From assembly GCF_938045345.1 (NCBI RefSeq), contig NZ_CALIMS010000020.1:1-38034 (forward strand): a DNA stretch of 38,034 bases, read 5' to 3'. This document shows positions 25,117 to 33,689 of the stretch, piece after piece. The position numbers and the translations under genes are program-made. The stretch's first letter is position 1; every line of letters starts with the position of its first letter. The DNA is from an uncultured Campylobacter sp. Its GTDB lineage: Bacteria; Campylobacterota; Campylobacteria; Campylobacterales; Campylobacteraceae. The notes beneath the pieces are model-generated. The model did no database searches and was not told the DNA's origin. It worked only from the letters and a program-made list of their open reading frames with translations.

Positions 25117-25837
25117 CGTCGCTCTTCCGCGCGATTTTCTCCGCTATGAAAAGCGTGCTGACGTCGAAGCTGAAGCCCTTTTGCACGTGCAGCTCAAAGC
25201 CCGCATTTTTGAGCTTTTCGCTAAAGCTCGCGGCGTCTAGGAAGCTGCCAATGGAGCTTGGCAGATACTCGTAGGCTTCTTTGTTTTTCGAGATAAAGGC
25301 GCCGATTTTGGGTAAAATTTTACTCACGTAAAAATCTCTGATTTTAAACGCGAGCCCGCCGCTTGCAGCTTTGGTAAATTCCAAAACCACGAGCGAGCCG
25401 CCCGGTTTGACGATCCGGTTAAACTCTGCAAGCGCCGCATCTAGCTCCACGACGTTTCTTATGCCGTAGCTGATGCTTAAAATATCCACGCTCGCGTCAT
25501 CCAGCGTCGTGGCGCCCGCAGTCGCTTTGATAAACTCGCAGCTAGGAAATTTTTGCTTCGCTACCTCGAGCATTCCTTCGCTCGGATCGATTCCCACGAT
25601 CCGCTCGATCTGCACGCCGTGCTGAGCTGCGCCGTCGCGCCACGAGCTTATCATATCGCCCGTACCGCACGCGACGTCGGCGATACTCACGAGCCTTCCT
25701 TTAAGCTTTTCAAGCGTCAGTTCGACCGCTTTTTTGCGCCACGAAACGTCCACGCCGAAGCTGATGGCGCGGTTTGCCAGATCGTAGGTAGGCGCGATCT
25801 CATCGAACATCTTTATGATTTTTTCCTGTTTTTGCAC
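25109..25837 (-). CDS. ubiE: Demethylmenaquinone methyltransferase
   Basis: This 242-residue SAM-dependent methyltransferase carries out the last C-methylation in menaquinone synthesis. Family motifs are FDEIAPTYDLANRAISFGVDVSWRK near the start, the SAM loop VACGTGDM (54-61), D84 in GIDPSEGML, and SISYGIRNVVELDAALAEFNRIVKPGG. Campylobacter makes menaquinone by the futalosine route, and this enzyme supplies its final step; ubiquinone is not made. The gene sits nine bases after the CHAD gene and overlaps xseA. Confidence 0.95.
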   Translation of the reverse strand: MQKQEKIIKMFDEIAPTYDLANRAISFGVDVSWRKKAVELTLEKLKGRLVSIADVACGTGDMISSWRDGAAQHGVQIERIVGIDPSEGMLEVAKQKFPSCEFIKATAGATTLDDASVDILSISYGIRNVVELDAALAEFNRIVKPGGSLVVLEFTKAASGGLAFKIRDFYVSKILPKIGAFISKNKEAYEYLPSSIGSFLDAASFSEKLKNAGFELHVQKGFSFDVSTLFIAEKIARKSDDA

Positions 25838-25846
25838 GGGCTTTCC

Positions 25847-27265
25847 TTATTCGTATGCTTTGATTTTGCGCAGCGATCTTTTCAGAGCGCGCAAAAGAGC
25901 CTCTTTTTCATTTAAAATTTTTTCCTCCAGCTCGGCGCGGCGGTCGTTTAGACGGGCGTCCAGAGCCAGCAGATACGCAAACGCGACGCCGCTTTTATCG
26001 CTTGCTTTTTGATAGATCGCGATGAAATTTTGCCACACGCTGATATCTTGCAGCGCGCCGAAATCCTCGCAGGCGGCCTTGGTGCGTTTAAACAGCTCCC
26101 TGACGCAGCCTTCATCAAAGCTTCTTGCAAAAATTTCAAGCGCGTATTGCAGCCTCTTTAGCCCTATGCGCACGTCGTGAAATACCTGCAGAGATGAGCC
26201 TTGCTGCAAATTTTTTAGCTCCACGCGCAAGCTTTTAATCAGCTTGCAAAGGCGGGCGGAGGCGAACTTTTTTGAAATTTTTTCATATTCGCTACGCGCG
26301 TAGATGCCGTCCGCGCCGCTTAAAAAGCCGCTAATAGCGCCGTTTAAATCTGCAAATTCCGCGCTAGAGAGAAATTCTAAAATTTTATCCTCCGAGCGCT
26401 TTGCGATAAGATTTAGCTGCTGCAAAAAGCTCGCAGGCGCGTCGTCGGCCTTCAAAAACTCCGCAAAAACGTGAAGGTCTCGCAGCTGATTGGTGCGGCT
26501 CATAAATCCTGCGAGCAGTTTTACAATTTCGCCCCTTTTTTCCGCCTCGAAAAGCGGCGCGGACAGCTTCAAAACCGCTCTAAATTTGCGGATCTGCACG
26601 CGCAGCTCGTGAAGAGCTTCGGGGGCAAGGTTTTTTTGATACTCGCTTTTTGCGGCACACGCCCTCGTCCATGCCAGCTCAAGCACCAAGCGCGCGAGCT
26701 TAACGCTGTCCGCATAGGGCTGAGCGAAAAATTTAACTCGGCTAAATTTTTTAAAAACGCTGCGGGCGTGCGCGAAATCAAGCGAGCGCGGCGGCATACC
26801 GTAGCGCGCCAAATAGCGACTTTTGTAGCGGTAATCGTCGGTGATCTCGCAAAAATCGCTGTTGCCGAAGGTTTTTGCAAAATCAAAATTTGCACTTGTC
26901 GCCTCGCTTTGGAATTTCGCTCGTAAAATCACGAGCGTGCTTAGCTCGCCGCCGTAAAGCTCTAACCAAAACTCCGCCTCGTCGTTAGCAAAGCCGTAGC
27001 GGTTCTTTTGCACGACGCGGGCTATCCTGCTTTTTAAAGCCTCTTTGAAATCATCTTTTGAAATTTTAAAATTTAGAGTTTGTCTGTCGAGATCCTCTTT
27101 TTTGTGGTGCAAAGAGCACTCGTCGTTTTGGCGGATATAGTAAATTTCGGGGTAGAACGAAGTATAAAACCAAGCGATCTTTACCTTGCGACATTTTAGC
27201 CCCACACGCTCTAGCGTCCGCAGAATCGAATCGTCGCTCAATAAAAATTTACGCTTAGTTTGCAT
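25847..27265 (-). CDS. CHAD domain protein
   Basis: The 472-residue protein has a C-terminal CHAD domain (about 185-470). It consists of two helical repeats, each with the conserved His/Arg/Lys helix: LHELRVQIRKFRAVLKL at 218-234 and FHDVRIGLKRLQYALEIF further on. These basic helices bind polyphosphate, and CHAD proteins are found on polyphosphate granules. The N-terminal ~150 residues (KRKFLL ... WFYTSFYPEIYYIR ... EAEFWLELYGGELSTLVILRAKF) look like a diverged CYTH/triphosphate-tunnel domain without its clear EXEXK motif. It lies between perR and ubiE, where C. jejuni has an unrelated or shorter hypothetical gene (Cj0323). Function inferred from the domain only. Confidence 0.9.
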   Translation of the reverse strand: MQTKRKFLLSDDSILRTLERVGLKCRKVKIAWFYTSFYPEIYYIRQNDECSLHHKKEDLDRQTLNFKISKDDFKEALKSRIARVVQKNRYGFANDEAEFWLELYGGELSTLVILRAKFQSEATSANFDFAKTFGNSDFCEITDDYRYKSRYLARYGMPPRSLDFAHARSVFKKFSRVKFFAQPYADSVKLARLVLELAWTRACAAKSEYQKNLAPEALHELRVQIRKFRAVLKLSAPLFEAEKRGEIVKLLAGFMSRTNQLRDLHVFAEFLKADDAPASFLQQLNLIAKRSEDKILEFLSSAEFADLNGAISGFLSGADGIYARSEYEKISKKFASARLCKLIKSLRVELKNLQQGSSLQVFHDVRIGLKRLQYALEIFARSFDEGCVRELFKRTKAACEDFGALQDISVWQNFIAIYQKASDKSGVAFAYLLALDARLNDRRAELEEKILNEKEALLRALKRSLRKIKAYE

Positions 27266-27313
27266 ACCCGCTCCAAAAATAAAGTGGGTAATAATAGCAG
27301 AAAATTCTTTAAA

Positions 27314-27724
27314 CTATCTACACTTTTCGCATTCTTCGACCGTAGCCGTGATATTTAGCTTGCGGATGAAATTGCCCGCTTTGCGCTCGATGTTTTTCAA
27401 AACGTCCTTATTAAAGGCATCGTCCATGAAAAGATCCGTGACGTTGCCGCATTTTTCGCATACGACGTGGATGTGCGGCATCTGATAGATGTCGTAGCGG
27501 CTCTTTTTATTCGGCGCATTGACCTCGACTACGACCCCTTCGTCGAGTAGGGTATTTAAATTTTTATAAACCGTCGCTAGCGAAATAGATGGATAGTCCT
27601 CCTTGATCCCCTCGTATAGGTCATCTATGCTTGGATGTTCGTGGCGATCGAGCACCTTTAGGATGCACAATCTTTGCGGAGTTGCTTTCAAACCGCAGGT
27701 TTTGAGTAGTTCTACGTGGCTCAT
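27314..27724 (-). CDS. perR: Peroxide-responsive repressor PerR (Fur family)
   Basis: A 136-residue Fur-family regulator that is very close to C. jejuni PerR (LKATPQRLCILKVLDRHEHPSIDDLY..IK.DYPSISLATVYKNLNTL). The winged helix covers 1-80, HIHVVCEKCG holds metal ligands and the first zinc CxxC, and the end ECEKC the second. PerR represses katA, ahpC and itself until peroxide oxidises its metal site. The position next to dxs also matches Cj0321-Cj0322. Its own promoter and a palindrome lie just upstream, so autoregulation is likely here too. Confidence 0.95.
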   Translation of the reverse strand: MSHVELLKTCGLKATPQRLCILKVLDRHEHPSIDDLYEGIKEDYPSISLATVYKNLNTLLDEGVVVEVNAPNKKSRYDIYQMPHIHVVCEKCGNVTDLFMDDAFNKDVLKNIERKAGNFIRKLNITATVEECEKCR

Positions 27725-27748
27725 TTTTGTCCTTCAAAAATTTTAAAG

Positions 27749-27759
27749 TGATATTATCA
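27749..27759 (-). promoter_or_regulatory. perR promoter with palindromic operator candidate
   Basis: TGATAATATCA is an 11-base perfect palindrome about its centre base and contains GATAAT, a fair -10 element, 30 bases before the perR ATG. The surrounding sequence is AT-rich like known Per/Fur boxes. A second inverted repeat TATTA-AC-TAATA (27783-27794) lies 24 bases upstream, across the dxs stop codon. Binding by PerR is inferred. Confidence 0.45.
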
Positions 27760-27788
27760 AATTTTACTTTAAACAAAGTTGATATTAA

Positions 27789-29618
27789 CTAATACTTTTT
27801 ATCACTTAATATTCGCTCGGTTAGAGTTTGGATATCCAAGCCCAAGCTACGCTCCACGTCGGCGGTCTTGCCGTGCGGTAAAAAGATATCAGCAAACTCG
27901 AAGCTCACGATCTTTACGTCCGAAATTTCATTTTCCTGCAAAAATGCGCTTAAAATTTCACCGACGCCGCCCTTTTTGGCATTGTCGCTAAAGACGTACC
28001 AAATTTTATCTTTGCGAGCCAAATTTTGCAAAAACTCGGCGTCCAAAGGCTTTGCAAAGACTAGATCTACGACATCCACCTCTATCTGCCCCTCCAGCGC
28101 CGCAGCCGTTTTGTATGCTCTACCAGCGCCGTTTCCGTAGCCGATCAGCGCTACGCGCGAGCTATCGCTGCGCTTTAAAAAGACCGATTTTGCAAGCTCT
28201 ACTGCAGGCGTATCGATTTCGCAGTCTAAAATAAAGCTTCCGCGCGGATAGCGGATCGCCAAAACCCCCTCGTGCGCGTAGGAGTACTCGATGATCCGTT
28301 TAAAGCTCGCCTCGTCCCGCGGCGCACACATGCTGATGTTCGGGATCGCATTTAAAAAACTCACGTCAAAGACCCCCTCGTGCGTCTCGCCGTCCTCGCC
28401 CACGATGCCCGCGCGATCCATCGCAAGGACTAAGCTTAGATTCATAATTGCTGCGTCGTGGACGATCTGATCGAACGCGCGCTGCATAAAGGTCGAATAT
28501 ATCGTAACGTACGGCTTAAAGCCTTCGCGCGCCATCGCAGCCATCGAGCTTAGCGCGTGAGGTTCGGCGATCGCCACATCCCAGAAGCGGTGGGGAAATT
28601 TCTCGATCAGCTTATCCATGCCGGTGCCGCTTGGCATCGCGGCGGTTACGCCCACGACGTTTTCATGCTTGGCGGCTAAATTTAAAAGCGCCTCGGCGTA
28701 AATTTGCGTGGCGCTTTTGGCGGCGGATTTTTTCTTAAATTCTCCGCTTTGAATATCGAAAGGCCCTACGCCGTGCCAGCTCTCCAAATAGCCCTCCGCC
28801 TTGTCGTAGCCCTTGCCTTTGATCGTTTGAGCGTGCACGACGACGGGTTTGCGCGCGCTTTTTGCCGTCTTTAGCGCCGATATGAGATCGGCTAGGTTGT
28901 GACCGTCGACCGGGCCTATGTATTCGAGCCCGAGCTCCTCAAAATACATCCCCGGGATGATGAGCTTTAAGGAATTTTCAAAGCGTTTCGCCATATAGGT
29001 GGCGCTTTGCGGAGCGTGGGAGAGCAGCTCTCTTACGTGGGATTTAAATTTTTGATAGGTCTCGCCCGCCATCGCTTGGCTTAGGTATTTGCTAAAGGCG
29101 CCGATGGGCTTGCTGATACTCATTTTGTTGTCGTTTAGGATGATGATGCAGGGTAGGCGCAAATCTCCTAACTCGTTCATCGCCTCATAAGTCATACCGC
29201 CGCTCATCGAGCCGTCGCCGATGAGTACGACCGGCACGCGATCTTCGTGCTTTAGGCTTATCGCTTTTGCCGCGCCCACGGCTAAAGAGATCGATGTTGA
29301 GGCGTGTCCTGCGACGAAGTAATCAAATTTACTCTCGCTAGGCTTCGTGTAGCCGCTGATACCGCCAAACTGCCTAAGCGAGCCGAACTCCTCCCAGCGA
29401 TCCGTCAAAAGCTTGTGCGCGTAGCTTTGATGGCTCACGTCGAAGATAAACGGATCGCTCGCGGCGTCGAATACGTAGTGCATCGCCACGATGAGCTCGA
29501 CCGCGCCCATATTTGAGCTTAGATGACCGCCGTTTTTGCTTACGACTTCGATGATGCGCGCCCTGATCTGCGTGCAAAGCTCCCGTAGCTCCTCTAAGTT
29601 TTTGTTTTTAATATCCAC
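27789..29618 (-). CDS. dxs: 1-deoxy-D-xylulose-5-phosphate synthase
   Basis: Dxs condenses pyruvate and glyceraldehyde 3-phosphate, using thiamine diphosphate, to start the MEP isoprenoid pathway. The N-terminal domain has GGHLSSNMGAVEL, FVAGHASTSIS and the cofactor motif GDGSMSGGMTYEAMNE..NDNKMSI. The middle domain has AMDRAGIVGEDGETHEGVFD, and a transketolase C domain ends the protein. At 609 residues it is full length. Its ATG lies inside the last codons of hisC (11-base overlap), so it is coupled to hisC. C. jejuni has fliF-fliG-fliH in that position. Confidence 0.97.
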   Translation of the reverse strand: MDIKNKNLEELRELCTQIRARIIEVVSKNGGHLSSNMGAVELIVAMHYVFDAASDPFIFDVSHQSYAHKLLTDRWEEFGSLRQFGGISGYTKPSESKFDYFVAGHASTSISLAVGAAKAISLKHEDRVPVVLIGDGSMSGGMTYEAMNELGDLRLPCIIILNDNKMSISKPIGAFSKYLSQAMAGETYQKFKSHVRELLSHAPQSATYMAKRFENSLKLIIPGMYFEELGLEYIGPVDGHNLADLISALKTAKSARKPVVVHAQTIKGKGYDKAEGYLESWHGVGPFDIQSGEFKKKSAAKSATQIYAEALLNLAAKHENVVGVTAAMPSGTGMDKLIEKFPHRFWDVAIAEPHALSSMAAMAREGFKPYVTIYSTFMQRAFDQIVHDAAIMNLSLVLAMDRAGIVGEDGETHEGVFDVSFLNAIPNISMCAPRDEASFKRIIEYSYAHEGVLAIRYPRGSFILDCEIDTPAVELAKSVFLKRSDSSRVALIGYGNGAGRAYKTAAALEGQIEVDVVDLVFAKPLDAEFLQNLARKDKIWYVFSDNAKKGGVGEILSAFLQENEISDVKIVSFEFADIFLPHGKTADVERSLGLDIQTLTERILSDKKY

Positions 29619-30717
29619 TCAAAATTTCTCCCAGCGCGCCAAAGACGCGATCGTTTTGCCCCTGCGTGCCGATCGTGATACGCACGGCGTTTAGTCCGTA
29701 GCTTTTTAAATTTCGAATGATGATGCCGCGGCGCAGAAGCCTATCGCAAAGCTCGCTACTATCTAGCGGCGGGCTAAGTTTGAACGTGATGAAATTTGCG
29801 TAGCTAGGGATAAATTCTAAATTTCGCTCGCGCGCAAAATCCTCGAAGCGGCTCATCTGCGCGGCGTTGTTTTGCAGGCTTTTTTGCACGAAAGCCTCGT
29901 CTTTTAGCGCCGCAATCGCCGCTGCGAGGCTAAGTGTCGTGATATTAAAAGGCGGGCGCAGCTTATAAAGCGCGCTTATGATTTGCCGCGGCGCGATACC
30001 GTAGCCTACGCGCATACCGCCCAGGCCGTAGACCTTTGAAAAGGTGCCTAGATAGAGCACGTTTTTAAAATTTTGAATTAAAAATTTCGGATCGAGCTTT
30101 TTGCGTTTATCTTTAAACGCCGCAAATTCGTTATATGCGGCATCTATCACCAAAAGCGTGTCCTCATCTACGCTGCCGGCGAACTCATACACCGCCTCCG
30201 CATCCAAGCACTCGCCTAGCGGGTTGTTTGGCACGCACAAAAAGATGACCGAAATTTCATCCCTGTGCGTGTTATAAATTTTTAAAAGCTCGGCTAGATC
30301 GTGCTCCTGAGCGCTCGTTTTGTAAACTTTAGCCTCGCAGTGGCTTGCGTAGATGCCGTACATCGCGAAAGTGACGCCCGCTTGCAGTATCGCGCGGCGC
30401 GAATTGAGCTTGGCGTGCAGCGCAAATTCAATGATCTGATCGCTGCCCGCGCCGATGATGATATTTTGCGGCTCTACGCCGAATTTTAAGGCGAGCGCGC
30501 CCTTTAGCTCATACATCGAATCATCGGGGTATAGATGCGCGCGTGCCGCGTTTTGCGCGATCGCCTCCTGCACCGCCTCGCTCGTGCCGAAGGGATTTTC
30601 GTTGCTGGCAAGCTTTAGCACGTCCTGCTTTGGGATGCCCAGCTCGCGCACCACAAGCTCGATCGGCTTCCCCGCTTCATAATTGCTTAGATTTTCTACA
30701 AATTCGTTAAATTTCAT
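29608..30717 (-). CDS. hisC: Histidinol-phosphate aminotransferase
   Basis: HisC is a class I/II PLP enzyme that transaminates imidazole-acetol phosphate in histidine synthesis. In Campylobacterota the same protein may serve aromatic amino acids, which fits its place beside pheA. Motifs are LASNENPFG (36-44), IIGAGSDQII, CVPNNPLGE, DAAYNEF (192-198), PLP lysine K228 in GTFSKVYGLGGMRVGYG, and the C-terminal VRITIGT. The length of 369 is normal. Its ATG overlaps the pheA stop by one base (TAATG). Confidence 0.95.
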   Translation of the reverse strand: MKFNEFVENLSNYEAGKPIELVVRELGIPKQDVLKLASNENPFGTSEAVQEAIAQNAARAHLYPDDSMYELKGALALKFGVEPQNIIIGAGSDQIIEFALHAKLNSRRAILQAGVTFAMYGIYASHCEAKVYKTSAQEHDLAELLKIYNTHRDEISVIFLCVPNNPLGECLDAEAVYEFAGSVDEDTLLVIDAAYNEFAAFKDKRKKLDPKFLIQNFKNVLYLGTFSKVYGLGGMRVGYGIAPRQIISALYKLRPPFNITTLSLAAAIAALKDEAFVQKSLQNNAAQMSRFEDFARERNLEFIPSYANFITFKLSPPLDSSELCDRLLRRGIIIRNLKSYGLNAVRITIGTQGQNDRVFGALGEILSGY

Positions 30718-31793
30718 TACTCCCCTCCGTTTATATAGCTTCCCAGCCAGGTGATTTCGTGGCCGTTTTTCTGCGCGTTTTGCAGCACGCGCGCCACGCG
30801 TTCATCATCCACATGCCCCTCAAAATCGACATAAAAGACGCATTTAAAATCCCTAAGTTTTACCGGGCGGCTTTCAAGCTTGGTTAAATTTATCCCCTCG
30901 TTGCGAAACATCTGCAAAAAGTCCACGAGCCCGCCTGGGCGGTCGTCGGTTTTGGCTAGGATGCTCGTTTTGTTGCGGTCACTCTTTTGATTTTTAAAGT
31001 CGCTCAGCACGAAAAAGCGCGTGCGGTTAGCGGAGTTGTCCTCGATCTTTTGAAACATCATCGGCACGCCGTAAAGATCGGCGGCGATCTTGGAGCAGAT
31101 CGCGGCGGAGTGCGGCGTGGCGGCTGCCATCTGCGCCGCAAGCGCGGTCGATTTGGTCGCGGTAAATTTAACGCCGCTAAGGCCGTGATCGTCTAAAAAT
31201 TTAAGGCACTGATTGTATCCTTGTGGATGCGAGAATATCTGATCCACCGTGCTTACGTCGTCGCAGTGGCTCGCAAAGCAGTGGTGGATATCCATATAAA
31301 TTTCGGCGACAATCTTGACGCCCTCGTATTTTCGCAAGCAATCAAGCGTCGCTCCCACCGCGCCTTCGGTGTTATTTTCGATCGGCACGACGCCGTATTT
31401 GGCCTCGCCGCTATCAAGCTCCTTAAAGACCGCCTCGATGTTTGAGAGCGGCAAATAGGAGCTTACCGCGCCGAAGCGGCTCTTGGCGGCTTGGTGCGAA
31501 TAGGTGCCGAAAGGCCCTAAAAACGCGACGATCTGCGGCTTTTCTAAATTTCGCGAAACCGAAAAAATTTCAAAAAATATCGCCTCGATCGCCTCTTTGC
31601 TTAAATTTCGTGCCTTTCCGCCGTCCAGCCTGCTGATGATCGAGTGCTCGCGCTCCGGGCGGTAGATCGCGCTGCCCGCGGTCTGCTTTAGCTCGCCGAT
31701 CTTTTTGACAAACCCCATGCGCTCGTCGATAAGGCGCAAAATTTCATCATCCAGCCTATCGATACAAACGCGCAGATCATCGATATTTTGCAT
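30717..31793 (-). CDS. pheA: Chorismate mutase / prephenate dehydratase
   Basis: A bifunctional enzyme taking chorismate to phenylpyruvate. Residues 1-85 are an AroQ chorismate mutase helix domain (DDLRVCIDRLDDEILRLIDERM, PEREHSIISRL). The dehydratase domain runs from FLGPFGTYSHQAA to the ENNTEGAVGATLD and NRTRFFVL motifs. A C-terminal ACT domain for phenylalanine feedback has DRPGGLVDFLQMFRNEGINLTKLESRP. The start is ATG 31793, six bases after AGGAGG; a GTG one codon upstream is too close to that site. The gene before it overlaps its start. Confidence 0.96.
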   Translation of the reverse strand: MQNIDDLRVCIDRLDDEILRLIDERMGFVKKIGELKQTAGSAIYRPEREHSIISRLDGGKARNLSKEAIEAIFFEIFSVSRNLEKPQIVAFLGPFGTYSHQAAKSRFGAVSSYLPLSNIEAVFKELDSGEAKYGVVPIENNTEGAVGATLDCLRKYEGVKIVAEIYMDIHHCFASHCDDVSTVDQIFSHPQGYNQCLKFLDDHGLSGVKFTATKSTALAAQMAAATPHSAAICSKIAADLYGVPMMFQKIEDNSANRTRFFVLSDFKNQKSDRNKTSILAKTDDRPGGLVDFLQMFRNEGINLTKLESRPVKLRDFKCVFYVDFEGHVDDERVARVLQNAQKNGHEITWLGSYINGGE

Positions 31794-32214
31794 CACAATC
31801 CTCCTTTTGCTCGCCCCTAAATTTCGGTTTTAGAAATTTCATGCCGCCGCTCTTGCTGCTTTGTGCTTTGAAATTCTTACCGCGCGAACTTAAAATTTCA
31901 TCGCTTGCAATTACTGCGCCGTAGCTTCCGCGCGCTAAGAAGGCGCGATAAAATTCGTCGCAGCGGGATCTAAAATTTAAAGAGCCGCGATTAAAATTTA
32001 AAACGGGGCTTCGTTCTGGCGTTAAATTTAGAGGCGCATTTCGTTCGGATTTGAAATTTAAAGCGGCGGCGCGTTCAGGCTCGGAATTTAAAGCGACGGT
32101 GCGTTTAAAATTTAGGGTCGCTCTCACTGCGGCATTAAAATTTAAAGCTGCAGCGCACTCGGATTTGAAATTTAAGATCGCACCCTGTTTTGGACGGCTC
32201 GCCGCGCGGATCAT
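31777..32214 (-). CDS. Repeat-bearing ORF between lysA and pheA
   Basis: A 145-codon frame starts by ATGA overlap with the lysA stop and ends inside the start region of pheA, so ribosomes can pass through all three. The first ~80 residues are degenerate repeats of about ten residues, of the form A-LNFKSE-R-AA, encoded by ~30-bp DNA units. The rest (DEFYRAFLARGSYGAVIASDEILSS) matches nothing I know. C. jejuni has a HAD hydrolase gene (Cj0315, from memory) in this place. It may be a remnant overrun by repeat growth, or only a coupling frame. The placement argues for translation; a function is not shown. Confidence 0.45.
   Translation of the reverse strand: MIRAASRPKQGAILNFKSECAAALNFNAAVRATLNFKRTVALNSEPERAAALNFKSERNAPLNLTPERSPVLNFNRGSLNFRSRCDEFYRAFLARGSYGAVIASDEILSSRGKNFKAQSSKSGGMKFLKPKFRGEQKEDCDAKYR
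31965..32190. repeat. Degenerate ~30-bp tandem repeats
   Basis: About seven or eight units share a TTYGAAATTTAAAGC core set in GC-rich flanks (plus strand), for example around 32048-32070, 32085-32100, 32140-32160 and 32160-32180. Unit length varies from about 21 to 35 bases. It has the look of an old minisatellite. It lies wholly within the ORF between lysA and pheA. Confidence 0.55.
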
Positions 32215-33644
32215 ACGAGATCCTTTTCGAGCGCGATTAGATCATCAAAGCTCTCGCGCTTTCTAATCAGGCGGTCCTGTCCGTCGTAAACCGCGACCTC
32301 GGCGGCGCGGCAGCGGGTGTTGTAGTTGCTCGACATCGAAAATCCGTAGGCGCCGGCGCTTTTGATCGCGAGCAGATCGCCGCTTTGCAAGCAGGGCAAG
32401 CTCACCCCTTTGGCCAAAAAATCGCCGCTTTCGCAGATCGGTCCCACGACGTCGCAGAGGCTTAAGCTCTCTGCAGAGCTTTGCGGCGCAGAATTATCCA
32501 CGGCGGAGCTTAGATTAGAGGAATTCTGTGGCGCGAAATTTCCTTGCAAGCTTTGTGAAACGCCGTTTTGCGGCGTAGAATTTTGCGGTGCGAAATCCTC
32601 TGAAGCGGACTTAGCCTCGATGCCGAAAGCTTTGCTATGCGTGGAATTCTGCGCCGTAGAATTCTCGGTGTCGCTTTGGCTCGCGAAGCTTTCGCAGGCG
32701 GAATTCTGCTCGCTTACAAGCTCGATTTTATGGTGCGCGCCGTAGAGGCTCGGGCGTATGAGATCGTTCATCGCGCCGTCAACGATGACGAAGCGCTTGC
32801 CGCAGTTTTGTTTTTCGTAAAGCACGCGGGTAAGAAATACCCCCGCAGCCCCTGCGATGAAGCGCCCCGGCTCGCACACGATCGTGACGTCTAGACCGCT
32901 TAGGCTGCGCAAAATCCCCTGCGCGTAGTCGTAGAGCACGATCTGTTTTTCATCCTCGTAGCGGATGCCGATGCCGCCGCCCACGTCGAAAAATTTTATA
33001 TCGATCTCAAGAGCTCGCAGCTCTCGCAGCAGATCGCTTACGATCTTTGCGGCGTCACAGATCGGCGCGATCTCCGTGAGCTGGCTGCCGATGTGAAAGT
33101 GGATGCCGACGGGATTTAAAAATTTGCTCTTTTTGGCGTAGATATACATCTTGCGCGCAGTCTCGATACTGACGCCGAATTTGTTCTCATTTAGCCCCGT
33201 GGAGATGTAGGGATGGGTTTTGGCGTCAACGTTTGGATTTACGCGGATGCTGATACGAGCGGGCTTATTTAGCTTTTGTGCGATTTGCTCGAGGCGCAGC
33301 ATCTCGGCTTCGCTTTCTAAATTTATCAGCAAGATGTCTGACTTTAGCGCAAACTCGAGCTCGCTATCCTGCTTGCCGACGCCAGAGAATATGATCTTAT
33401 AGTTCTTTGCGCCGATATACAGAGCGCGGCGCAGCTCGCCAATGCTGACGCAGTCAAAGCCGCTACCCAGATCTGACAAAAACTTTAAAACGCTAAGGTT
33501 GGAATTGGCTTTAATAGCGAAGCAAACGAGCGATTTGCGCGCTGCGAAGGCCTCTTTGAGCGCTATGAAATTCTTTTGTATCTCGTTAAAATCGTAAACG
33601 TATAAAGGGGTGCCGTATTTGCGGGCTAAGCTTGAATAATCCAT
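32211..33644 (-). CDS. lysA: Diaminopimelate decarboxylase with a low-complexity insert
   Basis: LysA removes CO2 from meso-diaminopimelate to give lysine, using PLP. The alanine-racemase-type barrel carries K45 (CFAIKANSN), H185 (HFHIGSQ), GGGIGI near 222-227 and CEPGR at 257-261. The C-terminal barrel has DGAMNDLIRPSLYGA and the active-site motif CESGD (404-408), AGAYGFSMSSNYN at 430-442. At 477 residues it is about 75 longer than usual. The excess is a Ser/Asn/Gln-rich insert at about 311-396 directly before DVVGPICESGD. All catalytic residues remain, so it is probably active. It lies 45 bases after lptG. Confidence 0.95.
   Translation of the reverse strand: MDYSSLARKYGTPLYVYDFNEIQKNFIALKEAFAARKSLVCFAIKANSNLSVLKFLSDLGSGFDCVSIGELRRALYIGAKNYKIIFSGVGKQDSELEFALKSDILLINLESEAEMLRLEQIAQKLNKPARISIRVNPNVDAKTHPYISTGLNENKFGVSIETARKMYIYAKKSKFLNPVGIHFHIGSQLTEIAPICDAAKIVSDLLRELRALEIDIKFFDVGGGIGIRYEDEKQIVLYDYAQGILRSLSGLDVTIVCEPGRFIAGAAGVFLTRVLYEKQNCGKRFVIVDGAMNDLIRPSLYGAHHKIELVSEQNSACESFASQSDTENSTAQNSTHSKAFGIEAKSASEDFAPQNSTPQNGVSQSLQGNFAPQNSSNLSSAVDNSAPQSSAESLSLCDVVGPICESGDFLAKGVSLPCLQSGDLLAIKSAGAYGFSMSSNYNTRCRAAEVAVYDGQDRLIRKRESFDDLIALEKDLV
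32457..32714 (-). repeat. Repeat-built insert inside lysA
   Basis: On the plus strand AATTYTGYGSCG-type elements recur at about 32489, 32522, 32577, 32644, 32658 and 32700. In the lysA frame they encode recurring QNS/PQNS/AQNST pieces. The frame is kept throughout. Comparable DNA is absent from lysA of other campylobacters as far as I know. Confidence 0.65.
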
Positions 33645-33689
33645 AGAATTTCCATCGATAAATTTTGCGCCATTCTAACAAATCAAGGC

